Shown: positions 1-8,515, counted from the stretch's first letter. The stretch: DNA of 64,000 nt from an uncultured Oscillospiraceae bacterium (GCA_947629795.1 CANRFC010000009.1:1-64000), one strand, 5' to 3'. Program-made: numbers and translations. Notes: a model not told the origin generated them from the letters alone.

Positions 1-73
1 CCGTACAGGGCAGCATGGCGAGGGCCAGCAGGAGCGCGGAGAGCGCGGGAAACAGCCTGCGGTGTTTCTTCAT
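1..73 (-). CDS. Secreted protein, N-terminal fragment (signal peptide only)
   Basis: An ATG on the minus strand at 73 opens a frame that stays open to the window edge, giving about 24 residues. They begin with a basic stretch (MKKHRR) followed by a long Ala/Leu-rich hydrophobic run ending near LPC, which is a typical Sec signal peptide and possibly a lipoprotein one. The rest of the gene lies outside the window, so no function can be given. The Shine-Dalgarno sequence ahead of it is weak. Confidence 0.55.
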   Translation of the reverse strand, partial: MKKHRRLFPALSALLLALAMLPCT

Positions 74-292
74 GCAATCTCTGAAATCTTATCTTGTGTC
101 TGACTGTCAAAGAGAGACAAGAACTCTTGATTTATGAGAAAATAATTTGCATACATTTGAATGCACCACCGAGCTCAAAAGTTAAATAGTTCCTTATTCC
201 AGAAATTATTTATCATGCTCATTTCCTTCAATTTCAATTCTTACTTTCCAACAGCAAGCATATCACATCGATAGAAAAAGCACAAGGAAAAG
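74..292. other. AT-rich intergenic gap
   Basis: This stretch is far richer in A and T than the rest of the window and carries no convincing reading frame. It should contain the promoter of the minus-strand secreted protein. A TTGACA occurs on the minus strand (about 108-113), but no well-spaced -10 follows it. Nothing else is recognised. Confidence 0.4.
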
Positions 293-330
293 AAAATCGA
301 CAAACTTCTTTGTCGAAGTTTGTCGATTTC
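293..330 (-). terminator. Rho-independent terminator of tRNA-Leu
   Basis: There is a perfect 15-bp stem (294-308 with 315-329) around a 6-base loop. On the minus strand it starts directly after the CCA end of the tRNA and is followed by a T-rich tail. Confidence 0.8.
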
Positions 331-415
331 TGGTACGGGTAGTGGGACTCGAACCCACACGCCTTTCGGCAGAGGAACCTAAATCCTCCGAGTCTACCAA
401 TTCCACCATACCCGC
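331..415 (-). tRNA. tRNA-Leu (anticodon UAG)
   Basis: The reverse complement folds as an 85-nt class II tRNA. It has an acceptor stem starting GCGGGTA and ending TACCCGT plus an encoded CCA, a D-arm with GGTAGAC, the anticodon loop TTTAGGT between GAGGA and TCCTC, a variable arm (TGCCGAAAGGCG) and a T-loop GTTCGAGTC. The loop places UAG at the anticodon, so it reads CUA and probably other CUN leucine codons. It stands alone, with its own terminator downstream. Confidence 0.95.
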
Positions 416-461
416 GTATAACAGATGGATTATACCACACCCAAAACATTCCCGTCAATCG

Positions 462-490
462 TTGCGTTTTTTCTTTCCAGCCGCTATAAT
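462..490 (+). promoter_or_regulatory. Sigma-A promoter of pyridoxal kinase gene
   Basis: TTGCGT (462-467) and a perfect TATAAT (485-490) are separated by 17 bp. The expected start site is near 497, giving a leader of under 30 bases before the ATG at 524. Confidence 0.8.
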
Positions 491-523
491 AGAGACAAAT
501 CGCCAAAGAAGGAAGTCCTCGCC

Positions 524-1363
524 ATGAAGCTCGCCCCCCATGTGGCCGCCGTCCACGACCTGTCCGGCATCGGCCGCTGCTCCCTGGGCGTGGTGCTGCC
601 GGTGCTGTCCGTCATGGGCTGCTGGTGCTCCGCCCTCCCCACTGCCTACCTCTCCGCCTCCACCATCTTCCCCCCCTCGAAGGAATTCACCTTCCGGGAC
701 CTCACCGGCGAGATGTCCGGCTCCATCGCCCACTGGAAGGAGCTGGGGGTCCGCTTCGACGCCCTTTACAGCGGCTTTGTGGGCTCGGCGGAGCAAATCG
801 ATGTGCTGGAGGCCTTCTTTCACGCCTTCAAGGAGCCCCACACCCTCACTCTGGTGGACCCGGTGATGGGGGACTGGGGCAAGCCCTACCGCACCTACAC
901 CCCCGAGATGTGCCGCCGGATGTGCCGGCTCGCCGCCCTGGCCGACGTCATCACCCCCAATCTCACCGAGGCCGCCATCCTCCTGGACGAGGACTACGCC
1001 GCCGCCCCCCAGGACGAGGGTGGCTGGTCGGAGTGGCTGGAACGGCTGAGCCTGAACGGAACACGCTCGGTGATCCTCACCGGCATCCGGCCCCGCCCCG
1101 GCATGGTGGGCGCCGGGAGCTACGACCGGGAGACCGGGGAGATCGCCTTTTCCGCCGCCCACGAGGAACCCGCCCAGTTCCCCGGCACCGGGGACCTCTT
1201 CGCCTGCGTGGCCCTGGGGGAGCTCCTCCGGGGCAGATCCCTGGAATCGGCCGCCCAGCGGGCGGTGGAATTCACCGCCGCCTGCGTCAAGCACACCATG
1301 GCCCTGGACGCCCCTGTAGAGGAGGGCGTCCAGTTCGAGGACCTGCTCCCCCAGCTGGCGTAA
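524..1363 (+). CDS. pdxK: Pyridoxamine/pyridoxal kinase
   Basis: A 279-residue ribokinase-fold kinase that phosphorylates pyridoxal, pyridoxamine or pyridoxine with ATP in cytosolic vitamin B6 salvage. The N-terminus has the family motif HDLSGIGRCS, followed by SVMGCWCSALPTA, then VDPVMGD and ITPNLTEA. The C-terminal GTGDLF anion-hole and catalytic-Asp motif is near residue 225. Length and motif order match Clostridial pyridoxamine kinases throughout. The frame is open further upstream, but the ATG at 524 is chosen because it directly follows the AAGAAGGA ribosome binding site and lies just downstream of a strong promoter. It appears monocistronic, with a terminator immediately after it. Confidence 0.92.
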   Translation: MKLAPHVAAVHDLSGIGRCSLGVVLPVLSVMGCWCSALPTAYLSASTIFPPSKEFTFRDLTGEMSGSIAHWKELGVRFDALYSGFVGSAEQIDVLEAFFHAFKEPHTLTLVDPVMGDWGKPYRTYTPEMCRRMCRLAALADVITPNLTEAAILLDEDYAAAPQDEGGWSEWLERLSLNGTRSVILTGIRPRPGMVGAGSYDRETGEIAFSAAHEEPAQFPGTGDLFACVALGELLRGRSLESAAQRAVEFTAACVKHTMALDAPVEEGVQFEDLLPQLA

Positions 1364-1372
1364 AAAGCACAG

Positions 1373-1405
1373 AAAAGGCCGTGTCCAGGCGGACACGGCC
1401 TTTTT
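1373..1405. terminator. Bidirectional terminator
   Basis: A 14-bp perfect stem (1373-1386 with 1391-1404) with a 4-base loop sits between two convergent genes. It has an A-run on one side and a T-run on the other, so it can end both the kinase gene and the minus-strand SLH gene. Confidence 0.9.
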
Positions 1406-1415
1406 GCGCTCTGTT

Positions 1416-3707
1416 TTACTTCTCCAAAAGCTGAGCGGCCATCCGGGCCAGCTGGGCGCGGGTCAGCTCCCCGGTGAACCCGGTGGCGTCAGTGAACCCC
1501 TCCTCCAGGCGGGAGAGCATCAGGGCCATCTGCTCGCCGGTGACGGCCGTATGGGGGAAGAAGTGGCCCTGGCCATCTCCCTCCACAATGCCGTTCTCCA
1601 CAGCCCAGCCCACGAAACCGGAATACCAGGAGCCCGCCTCCACGTCGGAGAATGCGTCAGATCCCGCGCTCCCGGCCCCGGAGAGCCGGGCCAGCACCGT
1701 CACCGCCTGGGCCCGGGTCACGGTCCCTTCGGGGTCAAAGCGGCCGCCGCCCACGCCCTCCATGACTCCGGCCTCATAGAGAGCCTTCACGGCGTCATAG
1801 CTCTCGTCGCCCTCCCGCACATCGGTGAAGGGCAGGGCCCCCACAGCAAAGGAGAGCTGGGTGGCACCGGTGTAGGTCTCGTTCCCGCTGACCGCCGCCA
1901 CAGTGAGGATGTAGTCCCCATCGTCCTCGGGCAGCAGGGCGTTCACCGCCTCCAGGCCGTCGGAGAGCTTGCAGCTTGCGGCACAATTCTCACTGGGATC
2001 GTCGGTGACGGTGACCTGCACCAGGGCCGGGTCGATGTCCACGCTGGAGGTGATGGCGGTGATGGTCTCCAGAACGGTGTTCCAGCCCACCCGCTGGGCC
2101 CCCTCCACCGTGAAGCTCACCCGGGTCTTGCCCGAGGCGTCGGAATCGCACACGCCGGAGAAGGACTTGGTGGTCTCAGTGAGGGTAAATTCGGTGAAAC
2201 CGCTGCCGTCGGCGGCGGTCTGGCCGCCAAAGCCGCCCATGCCACCGTGGCCGAACTGGGTGGGGTCAAATCCCTCGGGAAGCTGAGAGGGGTCAAAGTT
2301 CTCAGGCCGCTCCCCCCGGTCCGGTCGCTGGGGAAGTTCCCCCGCCCCGTCGAAGGGTTGGGGAGCCCCCTCACCGGTCACCGGGGGCTGCTGTCCATCG
2401 GGACGGGTCATCCCGTCCGGCCGCTGGCCGCCCATGCCGCCGCGGCCGCCCATCATGCCAAAGCTGTTGCCGCTCCAGCACTGGAGCACGTCGTCCACAT
2501 AAAGCTGATAGGGGGTATCCAGGGCCAACTCCGGGCCGCTGAGGGTGATGGACTGACAGGTCTTCAGGGTCTCCGCCCCCCAGACCACCTGGCCGTCGGC
2601 GCCGCGCAGTTCCACCACGCTGCCCGCCGGGAGGGTGGAGGCGAAGGCGAGCTCCATGTAGGGCTGCCGGGAGGCGCTGTCGGCGGCGTCGTTCCGGGTG
2701 CCGAAAGCGGAGACGCTGCCGCCGTTGATCTGGATGGGGCTGTCGGCGTCGATACCGCCGTCGCCGGAGCGCTCGTTGGCCATGGTCCACACCGCGCCGC
2801 CGTTGATGACCAGGTAGCCGTTGGAGTCGATGCCGTCGCCCTCGGCGCCGTTGCCGGCGTCCACGGTGAGCCAGCCGCCGTTGATGGTGGTGACCGAGAC
2901 GAAGTCCTCGTTGGTGTTGATGCCGTCATCCTGGCTGGTGATATAGATGCGCCCGCCGTTGATGGTGAGGTGGAGCTCGGCGTCCAGGCCCTCGTTGTCG
3001 GAGACGATGTTCAGAACGCCGGTCTCGTCCGCGCCGTCCACGTTCATGCTCATCTTGGAGTAGAAGGCGGCGTCATATTTGTGCAGCTTCTTGGTGGTGC
3101 CCTCCTTGTAGATGCGGGCCACGTGGGAGCCGGTAAAGTTGTTTTCCGTGCCGGCGGCGATGAACACGTTGGCTCCGGCGGCGGTGGTGTCCACGTCGGG
3201 CGTGGCCTGATAGTCCGGGTTCTCATCGTTGTCGTAGGCGACAAATTCCCTGTCGCACTCATAGACATTGTAGAAGATGAGGGCGGGTGCCACAGTGCAG
3301 GTCACATCCACCCCGTCCAGGATGAGGGTGACCACCGCCTCGGGGTCGTCCTTGGCGTCGGAGCCCAGGTCGATGGCGATCTGCCCCCGGGAGAGCTCGC
3401 CGCTGAGCCGGTAAGTCCCCGGCTGGGTGATGGTGACCACGGTGTGGGCCCCGGCCTCCTCCGCCGAGTGCTTCTCGGTCTCGGTGCCCTCGCCGTAGGT
3501 CTCGTCGGTGCCGTCGTGGTAGTAGACGATCTCGGCCCCGGTATAGACGGCGCTCTCCGGGTCGGTGGAGGCGGTCCTGCCATCCACGGTGACCTTCTCA
3601 TCGGACAGGACGATCCTGGTCTCGTCGTCCGCAGCCCGGGCGCCGCAGGCGGTGGACAGGACCACTGCCGCCGCCAGGACCAGGGCGGGAAGTCTGTTGC
3701 GCTTCAT
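1416..3707 (-). CDS. Secreted carbohydrate-binding beta-helix protein with C-terminal SLH repeats
   Basis: A 763-residue exported protein. The signal peptide (residues 1 to about 27) contains a Cys at 21 in a loose lipobox-like context. The central region repeats the pattern DGI(D/N)xNxxxxxxGGxxxI, for example DGIDSNGYLVINGG. This is characteristic of the Cthe_2159-type carbohydrate-binding domain, a right-handed beta-helix that binds acidic polysaccharides. A Gly/Met/Pro/Gln-rich segment follows (GGRGGMGGQRPDGM and similar). The C-terminus has at least two SLH modules, marked by FTDVREGD, GRFDPEGTVTRAQA and FSDVEAGSWY, with a truncated third. SLH modules anchor proteins to secondary wall polymers, so this is probably a surface polysaccharide-binding protein. 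The ATG at 3707 is preferred over upstream codons because the signal peptide begins there. Confidence 0.82.
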   Translation of the reverse strand: MKRNRLPALVLAAAVVLSTACGARAADDETRIVLSDEKVTVDGRTASTDPESAVYTGAEIVYYHDGTDETYGEGTETEKHSAEEAGAHTVVTITQPGTYRLSGELSRGQIAIDLGSDAKDDPEAVVTLILDGVDVTCTVAPALIFYNVYECDREFVAYDNDENPDYQATPDVDTTAAGANVFIAAGTENNFTGSHVARIYKEGTTKKLHKYDAAFYSKMSMNVDGADETGVLNIVSDNEGLDAELHLTINGGRIYITSQDDGINTNEDFVSVTTINGGWLTVDAGNGAEGDGIDSNGYLVINGGAVWTMANERSGDGGIDADSPIQINGGSVSAFGTRNDAADSASRQPYMELAFASTLPAGSVVELRGADGQVVWGAETLKTCQSITLSGPELALDTPYQLYVDDVLQCWSGNSFGMMGGRGGMGGQRPDGMTRPDGQQPPVTGEGAPQPFDGAGELPQRPDRGERPENFDPSQLPEGFDPTQFGHGGMGGFGGQTAADGSGFTEFTLTETTKSFSGVCDSDASGKTRVSFTVEGAQRVGWNTVLETITAITSSVDIDPALVQVTVTDDPSENCAASCKLSDGLEAVNALLPEDDGDYILTVAAVSGNETYTGATQLSFAVGALPFTDVREGDESYDAVKALYEAGVMEGVGGGRFDPEGTVTRAQAVTVLARLSGAGSAGSDAFSDVEAGSWYSGFVGWAVENGIVEGDGQGHFFPHTAVTGEQMALMLSRLEEGFTDATGFTGELTRAQLARMAAQLLEK

Positions 3708-3739
3708 AAAAACACAGCCTTTCGTCTTAGGTTGGCCCC

Positions 3740-3748
3740 AGTATAGCA
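3740..3748 (-). promoter_or_regulatory. Extended -10 promoter of SLH protein gene
   Basis: On the minus strand TGC-TATACT forms an extended -10 element about 33 bases before the ATG at 3707. No good -35 is visible. Confidence 0.45.
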
Positions 3749-3807
3749 TCATTCCTTAAAAATAGTCTGAAAAAGTTATGAACTTTTTTCCTCCTCAAAC
3801 AGCGCAA

Positions 3808-3846
3808 AAAAGAGCCCGCCGGAGGGAAGAAACCCTCCGCCGGGCC
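3808..3846 (-). terminator. Terminator of the holin/endolysin pair
   Basis: On the minus strand a GC-rich stem (GCCCGGCGGAGGG paired with CCCTCCGGCGGGC) is followed by CTTTTTTGC. This is a canonical intrinsic terminator directly after the holin gene. Confidence 0.85.
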
Positions 3847-3857
3847 CGATCTCCGCT

Positions 3858-4301
3858 TCAGTCCTCATCCACCCTGTCCCGCAGCTCGGCCACCGCCCGC
3901 TTCAGCCACTCCGGGATGGGGGCCCCCAGGGCCCCGGCGTTCTCCACGATGCTCCCCGCCTCGGTGAGGAGATACCACACCAGCACACAGGGGCACAGAA
4001 ACACCGTGTAGGTAAAAGGCAGCGCCGCCTCCGGGGCCTGGGCCAGCACCTGCCCCACCACCAGGTCCAGCACCGCCGAGACCAGCACGGCGCACACCGC
4101 CCCCAGCTTGTGCCAGATGCCCTCCCGGGCCAGCCGGGAGGACCACTGCCCGGTCTTCATGGCGGCGCAGGTCCCGGTGATGTAGTCCAGCACCATGCAG
4201 AAGATCCAGCCCACCACCAGCCAGCCGAACCAGCCCCACAGGGCGGTGAGGGCGGCCAGCAGCCCCGAGAGGGCGGCCTTGAACCGGTTGACGTGTTCCA
4301 T
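3858..4301 (-). CDS. Phage-type holin (toxin-secretion/phage-lysis holin family)
   Basis: A protein of about 147 residues with an amphipathic start (NRFKAALSG) and about four hydrophobic segments. The motif DYITGTCAAMKTGQWSS matches the holin_4 family, where DxxTG is conserved. Holins form membrane lesions that let the endolysin reach peptidoglycan. The start ATG overlaps the TGA of the upstream peptidase gene (TGATG), indicating translational coupling; an alternative GTG lies one codon upstream. The C-terminus is charged (RAVAELRDRVDED). The pair forms a two-gene lysis cassette with no other phage gene nearby. Confidence 0.82.
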   Translation of the reverse strand: MEHVNRFKAALSGLLAALTALWGWFGWLVVGWIFCMVLDYITGTCAAMKTGQWSSRLAREGIWHKLGAVCAVLVSAVLDLVVGQVLAQAPEAALPFTYTVFLCPCVLVWYLLTEAGSIVENAGALGAPIPEWLKRAVAELRDRVDED

Positions 4302-5095
4302 CACTCCGCCCCCTCCTTCTTCTCCAAAAGCCCCAGCCGGGAGAGCACCAGGGCCGCCTCCTGCCGGGTCAGCCCCGCCAGGGGCCGGCTCCCGTCCAGC
4401 ACCCCCGCGGCCCGGGCGGCCTCCCAGGCCTCCCTGGCCCAGTCCGCCGCCTCTTCTTTGTCCCGCCGGCCCTCCCGGAGGGCCAGCTCCTCCTGCACGA
4501 TCGCCCGGATCTGTTCCGCGTCCATCCCGTCATCCTCCTCTTTTTTCTCTGAACTCCCGCCGGTCTCCACCAGCCAGTAGTTCTTCACCTCGTTCTGAAA
4601 TGTGTCCGGGTCTCCGTTCTCCCGGACGCTCTTGGCGCTGGCCGGGTCGTTGATGCGCACCTTGTCGTCCCAGTCCCACACCAGCACGAAGTGCCCGCCC
4701 GTGGTCCATCTCCCCGGCCCCATGAGGGCGATGACCCACTTCCCCTGGCGCAGATACTCCCTCACCTGCCCGTGGATGGGGTGCCCCGGCTGGTGATAGA
4801 TGCTGGAGCCCAAGAGCTGCCGGCACTGGATGCCGTACTGGGCCATCTGGGACCGGAAGTAGGAGTAGTAGGTCCCGTGGCCCTTGGCCTTGTAACCGTG
4901 TTCCACGCTCCACGCGCAGGTCTCCGCCGGAGTCACCGACTTGTCCCGCAGGCTGGCGATGACCATGGCCGCGCAGGTGGGCCCGCACCCCGAGCCCTTG
5001 ATGGTGGCCGTCTCCCCCTTGACCTGGTAGGGCTTGGAGGCCCACCGGGCATCATACTGCTTGTAGCTCACCGGCCGCATGTTCCTTTCGCTCAA
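4301..5095 (-). CDS. C39-family peptidase with SLH-like C-terminal module (probable endolysin)
   Basis: A 264-residue protein. Residues 8 to about 175 form a papain-fold C39-like peptidase. They show the catalytic Cys in GSGCGPTCAAM, the His in GGHFVLVWDWD and the Asp in INDPAS. After a Ser/Lys/Glu linker, the C-terminal 70 residues contain WAREAWEAARAAGVLDGSR plus LTRQEAALVLSRLGLL, resembling one SLH repeat and likely a wall-binding module. Genetic coupling to a holin points to an endolysin cutting peptidoglycan cross-bridges rather than a bacteriocin-processing enzyme. A TTG at 5095 has a GGAGGG site 7 bases upstream; an ATG at 5080 is an alternative. There is no recognisable signal peptide, as expected for holin-dependent release. 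Confidence 0.75.
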   Translation of the reverse strand: MSERNMRPVSYKQYDARWASKPYQVKGETATIKGSGCGPTCAAMVIASLRDKSVTPAETCAWSVEHGYKAKGHGTYYSYFRSQMAQYGIQCRQLLGSSIYHQPGHPIHGQVREYLRQGKWVIALMGPGRWTTGGHFVLVWDWDDKVRINDPASAKSVRENGDPDTFQNEVKNYWLVETGGSSEKKEEDDGMDAEQIRAIVQEELALREGRRDKEEAADWAREAWEAARAAGVLDGSRPLAGLTRQEAALVLSRLGLLEKKEGAE

Positions 5096-5250
5096 TCCGC
5101 ATCCCTCCCAAAGGCGGCCCGCACCCCCGCCCTTGTGGGACGTTCCCGTCCCCCTTTCCCCGCGATTTTTCCTCCCTCACCTCTTCCCTCCGGCGGGCAT
5201 AGATTGGGGCAGCGCGCTCCCTGTGCGCGCCTGTATCGGAGGTGAACGAC

Positions 5251-5481
5251 TTGACTGATTTTTCCCTCGCCGCTCTTGACCCCGGAGAGCAGGCGGTGGT
5301 GCTCTCCCTCCGGGACCGGGGGGATATCCGGCGGCGGCTGCAGGACCTGGGCCTCATCCCCGGCACCCCCGTGTCCTGCCTGGCCCGCAGCCCGCTGGGC
5401 GACCCCTGCGCCTACCAGATCCGGGGCGCGGTGGTGGCTCTGCGCCGGGAGGACGCCCTCCTGGTGGAGGTGGCCCCTTGA
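5251..5481 (+). CDS. feoA: Ferrous iron transport protein FeoA
   Basis: A small SH3-like cytosolic protein of about 76 residues that works with FeoB in Fe(II) uptake. It has the FeoA signature: LSLRDRGDIRRRLQDLGLIPGTPV in two adjoining parts, then a conserved Gly/Asp/Pro segment and a C-terminal beta-strand rich in Arg and Val. A TTG at 5251 is preferred because the GGAGGTG site ends 7 bases before it; the GTG at 5242 overlaps that site. The stop codon overlaps the feoB start (TTGA). No clear promoter is visible in the 150-bp gap upstream, which holds two small hairpins. Confidence 0.88.
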   Translation: MTDFSLAALDPGEQAVVLSLRDRGDIRRRLQDLGLIPGTPVSCLARSPLGDPCAYQIRGAVVALRREDALLVEVAP

Positions 5482-7301
5482 CCGCCCCGGTCCGCCGGGT
5501 GGCCCTGGCGGGCAACCCCAACGTGGGCAAGTCCACCATTTTCAACGCCCTGGCCAAATTACATCAGCATACCGGCAACTGGCCGGGCAAGACGGTGGAG
5601 ACCGCCCGGGGCCGCTGCTCCTTCCGGGGGATGGACTACGAGCTCATCGACCTGCCCGGCTGCTACTCCCTCTTCGCCCGCTCGGCGGAGGAGGAGGTGG
5701 CCCGGGACTTCCTCTGCCGCGGCGCTCCCGATGCCGCCATCGTGGTCTGCGACGCCACCTGCCTGGAGCGCAACCTGAACCTGGTCCTCCAGGTCATGGA
5801 GGTGGTCCCCCGGACAGTGGTGGCGGTGAACCTCATGGACGAGGCGGAAAAGAAGGGGGTCCGGGTGGACCTGGGCCAGCTCTCCCGCTCCCTGGGGGTG
5901 CCGGTGGTGGGCACCACCGCCCGGGACGAGAAGGGCCTGTCCGCCCTCCTCTCCGCCCTGGAGGGGACCTTTGCCGCCCCGTCCCGGCCCCTATCCGACC
6001 CCCTTCCCGACTTCTCCGCTGACGACGGTCAGGCCGAGACCTTTGTCCGCCGGGCCGAGACCATCAGCCGCGCCGCCGTCACCGTCCCCGAGGACGCCGC
6101 CCGCCGGGACCGGCTCCTGGACCGACTCTTCACCAGCCGTCTCACCGGCTTTCCCATCATGCTCCTGCTCCTGCTGGGGGTCTTCTGGCTCACCATCGTG
6201 GGGGCCAACGCCCCCTCGGCCTGGCTCTCCGCCGCCTTCGGGACCCTGGGAGAGGCCCTCACCGCCGCCCTTCTCTCCCTCTCCCTCCCCCCGGCTCTGG
6301 TGGACGCCCTGATGAACGGGGTCTACAAGGTGATGACCTGGGTCATCGCAGTCATGCTTCCCCCCATGGCCATCTTCTTCCCCCTGTTCACCCTCCTGGA
6401 GGACTTCGGCTACCTTCCCCGGGTGGCCTTCAACCTGGACCGGTGCTTCCACGCCTGCCGGGCCTGCGGCAAGCAGGCCCTCACCACCATGATGGGCTTC
6501 GGCTGCAACGCCGCCGCCGTCACCGGTTGCCGCATCATCGACTCCCCCCGGGAGCGGCTCATCGCCATCCTCACCAACGCCTTCGTGCCCTGTAACGGCC
6601 GCTTCCCCACCCTCATCACCCTCATCACCCTCTTCCTGGCGGGCTCGGGAGTGCGGGGCGCCGCCCTTCTCACCGCCGCCATCGTCCTGGGGGTGGGGAT
6701 GACCCTCCTGGCCTCCCGGCTCCTCTCGGCCACGGTCCTGAAGGGCATCCCCTCCTCCTTCACCCTGGAGCTGCCCCCCTACCGCACCCCCCAGGTGGGC
6801 AAGGTCATCGTCCGCAGCGTCCTGGACCGCACCCTGAAGGTCCTGGGCCGGGCGGTGGTGTCGGCGGCCCCGGCAGGGCTCATCCTGTGGCTCCTCTCCC
6901 ACATTACCCTGGGGGAGGTCTCCCTCCTGGCCCGCTTCACCGCCCTTTTGGACCCCCTGGGCCGCATTCTGGGCCTGGACGGGGTCATCCTGGCCGGCTT
7001 CCTCCTGGCCCTCCCCGCCAACGAGATCGCTCTGCCCATCATGCTCATGGCCTACACCGGCGGCGGCGAGCTGCTGGAGCTGGAGGGCGCCGCCCTGCTC
7101 CAGACCCTCTCCGCCCAGGGCTGGACGGCCTCCACGGCAGTGTGCGTGGGCCTTTTTACCCTCATGCACTGGCCCTGTGCCACCACCTTGCTCACCGTCC
7201 GCAAGGAGACCGGTTCCTGGCGCTGGACCGCCCTGGCCTTCGCCCTTCCCACCGCCTTTGGCCTGCTCGCCTGCCTTCTGGCCAACCTTCTCCTGCCCTG
7301 A
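5478..7301 (+). CDS. feoB: Ferrous iron transporter FeoB
   Basis: A 607-residue membrane GTPase importing Fe(II). The N-terminal G domain shows G1 GNPNVGKST (residues 12-20), G3 DLPGCYSL and G4 NLMDE. A short linker and about eight hydrophobic membrane segments follow, including the Gate motifs with FGCNAAAVTGCRI and NAFVPCNGRFP. It is shorter than the E. coli protein, as is usual in Clostridia, and no FeoC is present. Translation starts at a TTG overlapping the feoA stop, so the two are coupled. Confidence 0.95.
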   Translation: MTAPVRRVALAGNPNVGKSTIFNALAKLHQHTGNWPGKTVETARGRCSFRGMDYELIDLPGCYSLFARSAEEEVARDFLCRGAPDAAIVVCDATCLERNLNLVLQVMEVVPRTVVAVNLMDEAEKKGVRVDLGQLSRSLGVPVVGTTARDEKGLSALLSALEGTFAAPSRPLSDPLPDFSADDGQAETFVRRAETISRAAVTVPEDAARRDRLLDRLFTSRLTGFPIMLLLLLGVFWLTIVGANAPSAWLSAAFGTLGEALTAALLSLSLPPALVDALMNGVYKVMTWVIAVMLPPMAIFFPLFTLLEDFGYLPRVAFNLDRCFHACRACGKQALTTMMGFGCNAAAVTGCRIIDSPRERLIAILTNAFVPCNGRFPTLITLITLFLAGSGVRGAALLTAAIVLGVGMTLLASRLLSATVLKGIPSSFTLELPPYRTPQVGKVIVRSVLDRTLKVLGRAVVSAAPAGLILWLLSHITLGEVSLLARFTALLDPLGRILGLDGVILAGFLLALPANEIALPIMLMAYTGGGELLELEGAALLQTLSAQGWTASTAVCVGLFTLMHWPCATTLLTVRKETGSWRWTALAFALPTAFGLLACLLANLLLP

Positions 7302-7318
7302 GGGGGCAGACGACAACA

Positions 7319-7357
7319 GGGCCGGACCATCCTCGGATGGTCCGGCCCCGCTTTTTC
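7319..7357 (+). terminator. Terminator of feoAB
   Basis: A stem of about 13 bp (GGCCGGACCATCC with GGATGGTCCGGCC) is followed by CCGCTTTTTCC on the plus strand. It lies between feoB and the convergent carboxypeptidase gene. Confidence 0.88.
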
Positions 7358-8515
7358 CTATTTCGCCATGAACAGCCGCTCCAGCAGGTCCCGGAAGATG
7401 CCGGTGACGGTGAGCCGCTCCACGCCCTCGGCGGCGGTGATGGGGAGGACCTCCCGGACCTGGCCGGCCACCTTTACCGTCATCTCTCCCAGCTTCTGCC
7501 CTTCCTCCACCGGGGCCTCCACATTGGGGACCAGGGAGATCTCGGTGGTCACGTCGTTGACCTGGCTCCGCTCAATGAGCAGCCGGGTGGAGGCGGCCAC
7601 CTGGGGCTGGACGGTCTCGGCCCTTCCCAAGAGCACGTCCACCGGGGGCAGAGCCTGGGCGGGCTTGGCCTCCACCACCGTGTAGCTGGCAAAGCCCCAG
7701 CTCAGAAGGGCCTTGGCGGTCTCATTCCGGTCGTCCCGGGTGGCCGACTTCATCACCACGGCGATGAGCTCCATGCCGTCCCGCTCCGCCGTGGCCGACA
7801 TGCAGTAGCCGGCGGCGTCGGTAAAGCCGGTCTTCAGTCCGGTGCAGCCCTCGTAAAAGCGCACCAGCTTGTTGGTGTTGGAGAGCTGGAAGGCCCCGCC
7901 CCGCAGGGAGTCCATCCAGATGGTGGAGTAGTCCCGGATGGAGGGGTGTTTTAGGATAAGCTCCCGGCTCATCAGGGCGATGTCGTGGGCCGAGGTAAGA
8001 TGTCCCGGCGCGGGCAGGCCGGTGCAGTTGCAGAAGGTAGTGTCGGTCATGCCCAGCTCGGCGGCCCGCTGGTTCATCTTCTCCACGAAGGCGGTCTCAC
8101 TGCCGGCAAGGCGCTCGGCCAGGGCCACGCTGGCGTCGTTGCCCGAGGCCACCGCCACCGCCTTGAGCAGGTCGTTCACCGTCATGGTCTCCCCCTCCTT
8201 GAGGTAGACCTGGCTGCCCCCCATGGAGGCCGCCCGGGCCGAGACCTGGATGGATTCATCCAGGGAGAGGGCCCCGCTGTCCACCGCCTCCAGGGTCAGC
8301 AGGAGGGTCATGATCTTGGTGACGCTGGCGGGCTCCAGCCGGTCGTGGGCGTTCTTCTCACAGAGGATGGCCCCGGTCTCCTTCTCCATCACAAGGTAGG
8401 ACGCGGCGTCGGTCTCCACCGGGGCGGCGGGAGCCTGTGCCGGAGCCGGGGTCTCGGCCCGGGCAGGAAGGATCAAAAGAGAAACGGCCGCCAGGGCCGA
8501 AAGGATTCGCTTCAT
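7358..8515 (-). CDS. dacF: D-alanyl-D-alanine carboxypeptidase (penicillin-binding protein 5/DacF type)
   Basis: A 385-residue exported serine peptidase that removes the terminal D-Ala from peptidoglycan pentapeptides. A signal peptide covers residues 1 to about 20 (AxA site). The three penicillin-binding motifs are intact: SVTK at 64-67, SGN at 124-126 and KTG at 228-230. A C-terminal PBP5_C beta domain follows, and the last residues (TGIFRDLLERLFMAK) form an amphipathic helix suited to anchoring at the outer membrane face. Family size is normal. The gene is single, with a good site (ATGGAGG) before the ATG. Confidence 0.93.
   Translation of the reverse strand: MKRILSALAAVSLLILPARAETPAPAQAPAAPVETDAASYLVMEKETGAILCEKNAHDRLEPASVTKIMTLLLTLEAVDSGALSLDESIQVSARAASMGGSQVYLKEGETMTVNDLLKAVAVASGNDASVALAERLAGSETAFVEKMNQRAAELGMTDTTFCNCTGLPAPGHLTSAHDIALMSRELILKHPSIRDYSTIWMDSLRGGAFQLSNTNKLVRFYEGCTGLKTGFTDAAGYCMSATAERDGMELIAVVMKSATRDDRNETAKALLSWGFASYTVVEAKPAQALPPVDVLLGRAETVQPQVAASTRLLIERSQVNDVTTEISLVPNVEAPVEEGQKLGEMTVKVAGQVREVLPITAAEGVERLTVTGIFRDLLERLFMAK

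Noticed and set aside
331..415. tRNA-Leu as an integration site for the phage-like element
   Set aside because: The element lies 45 kb away, and no partial tRNA copy or direct repeat is seen at its borders.
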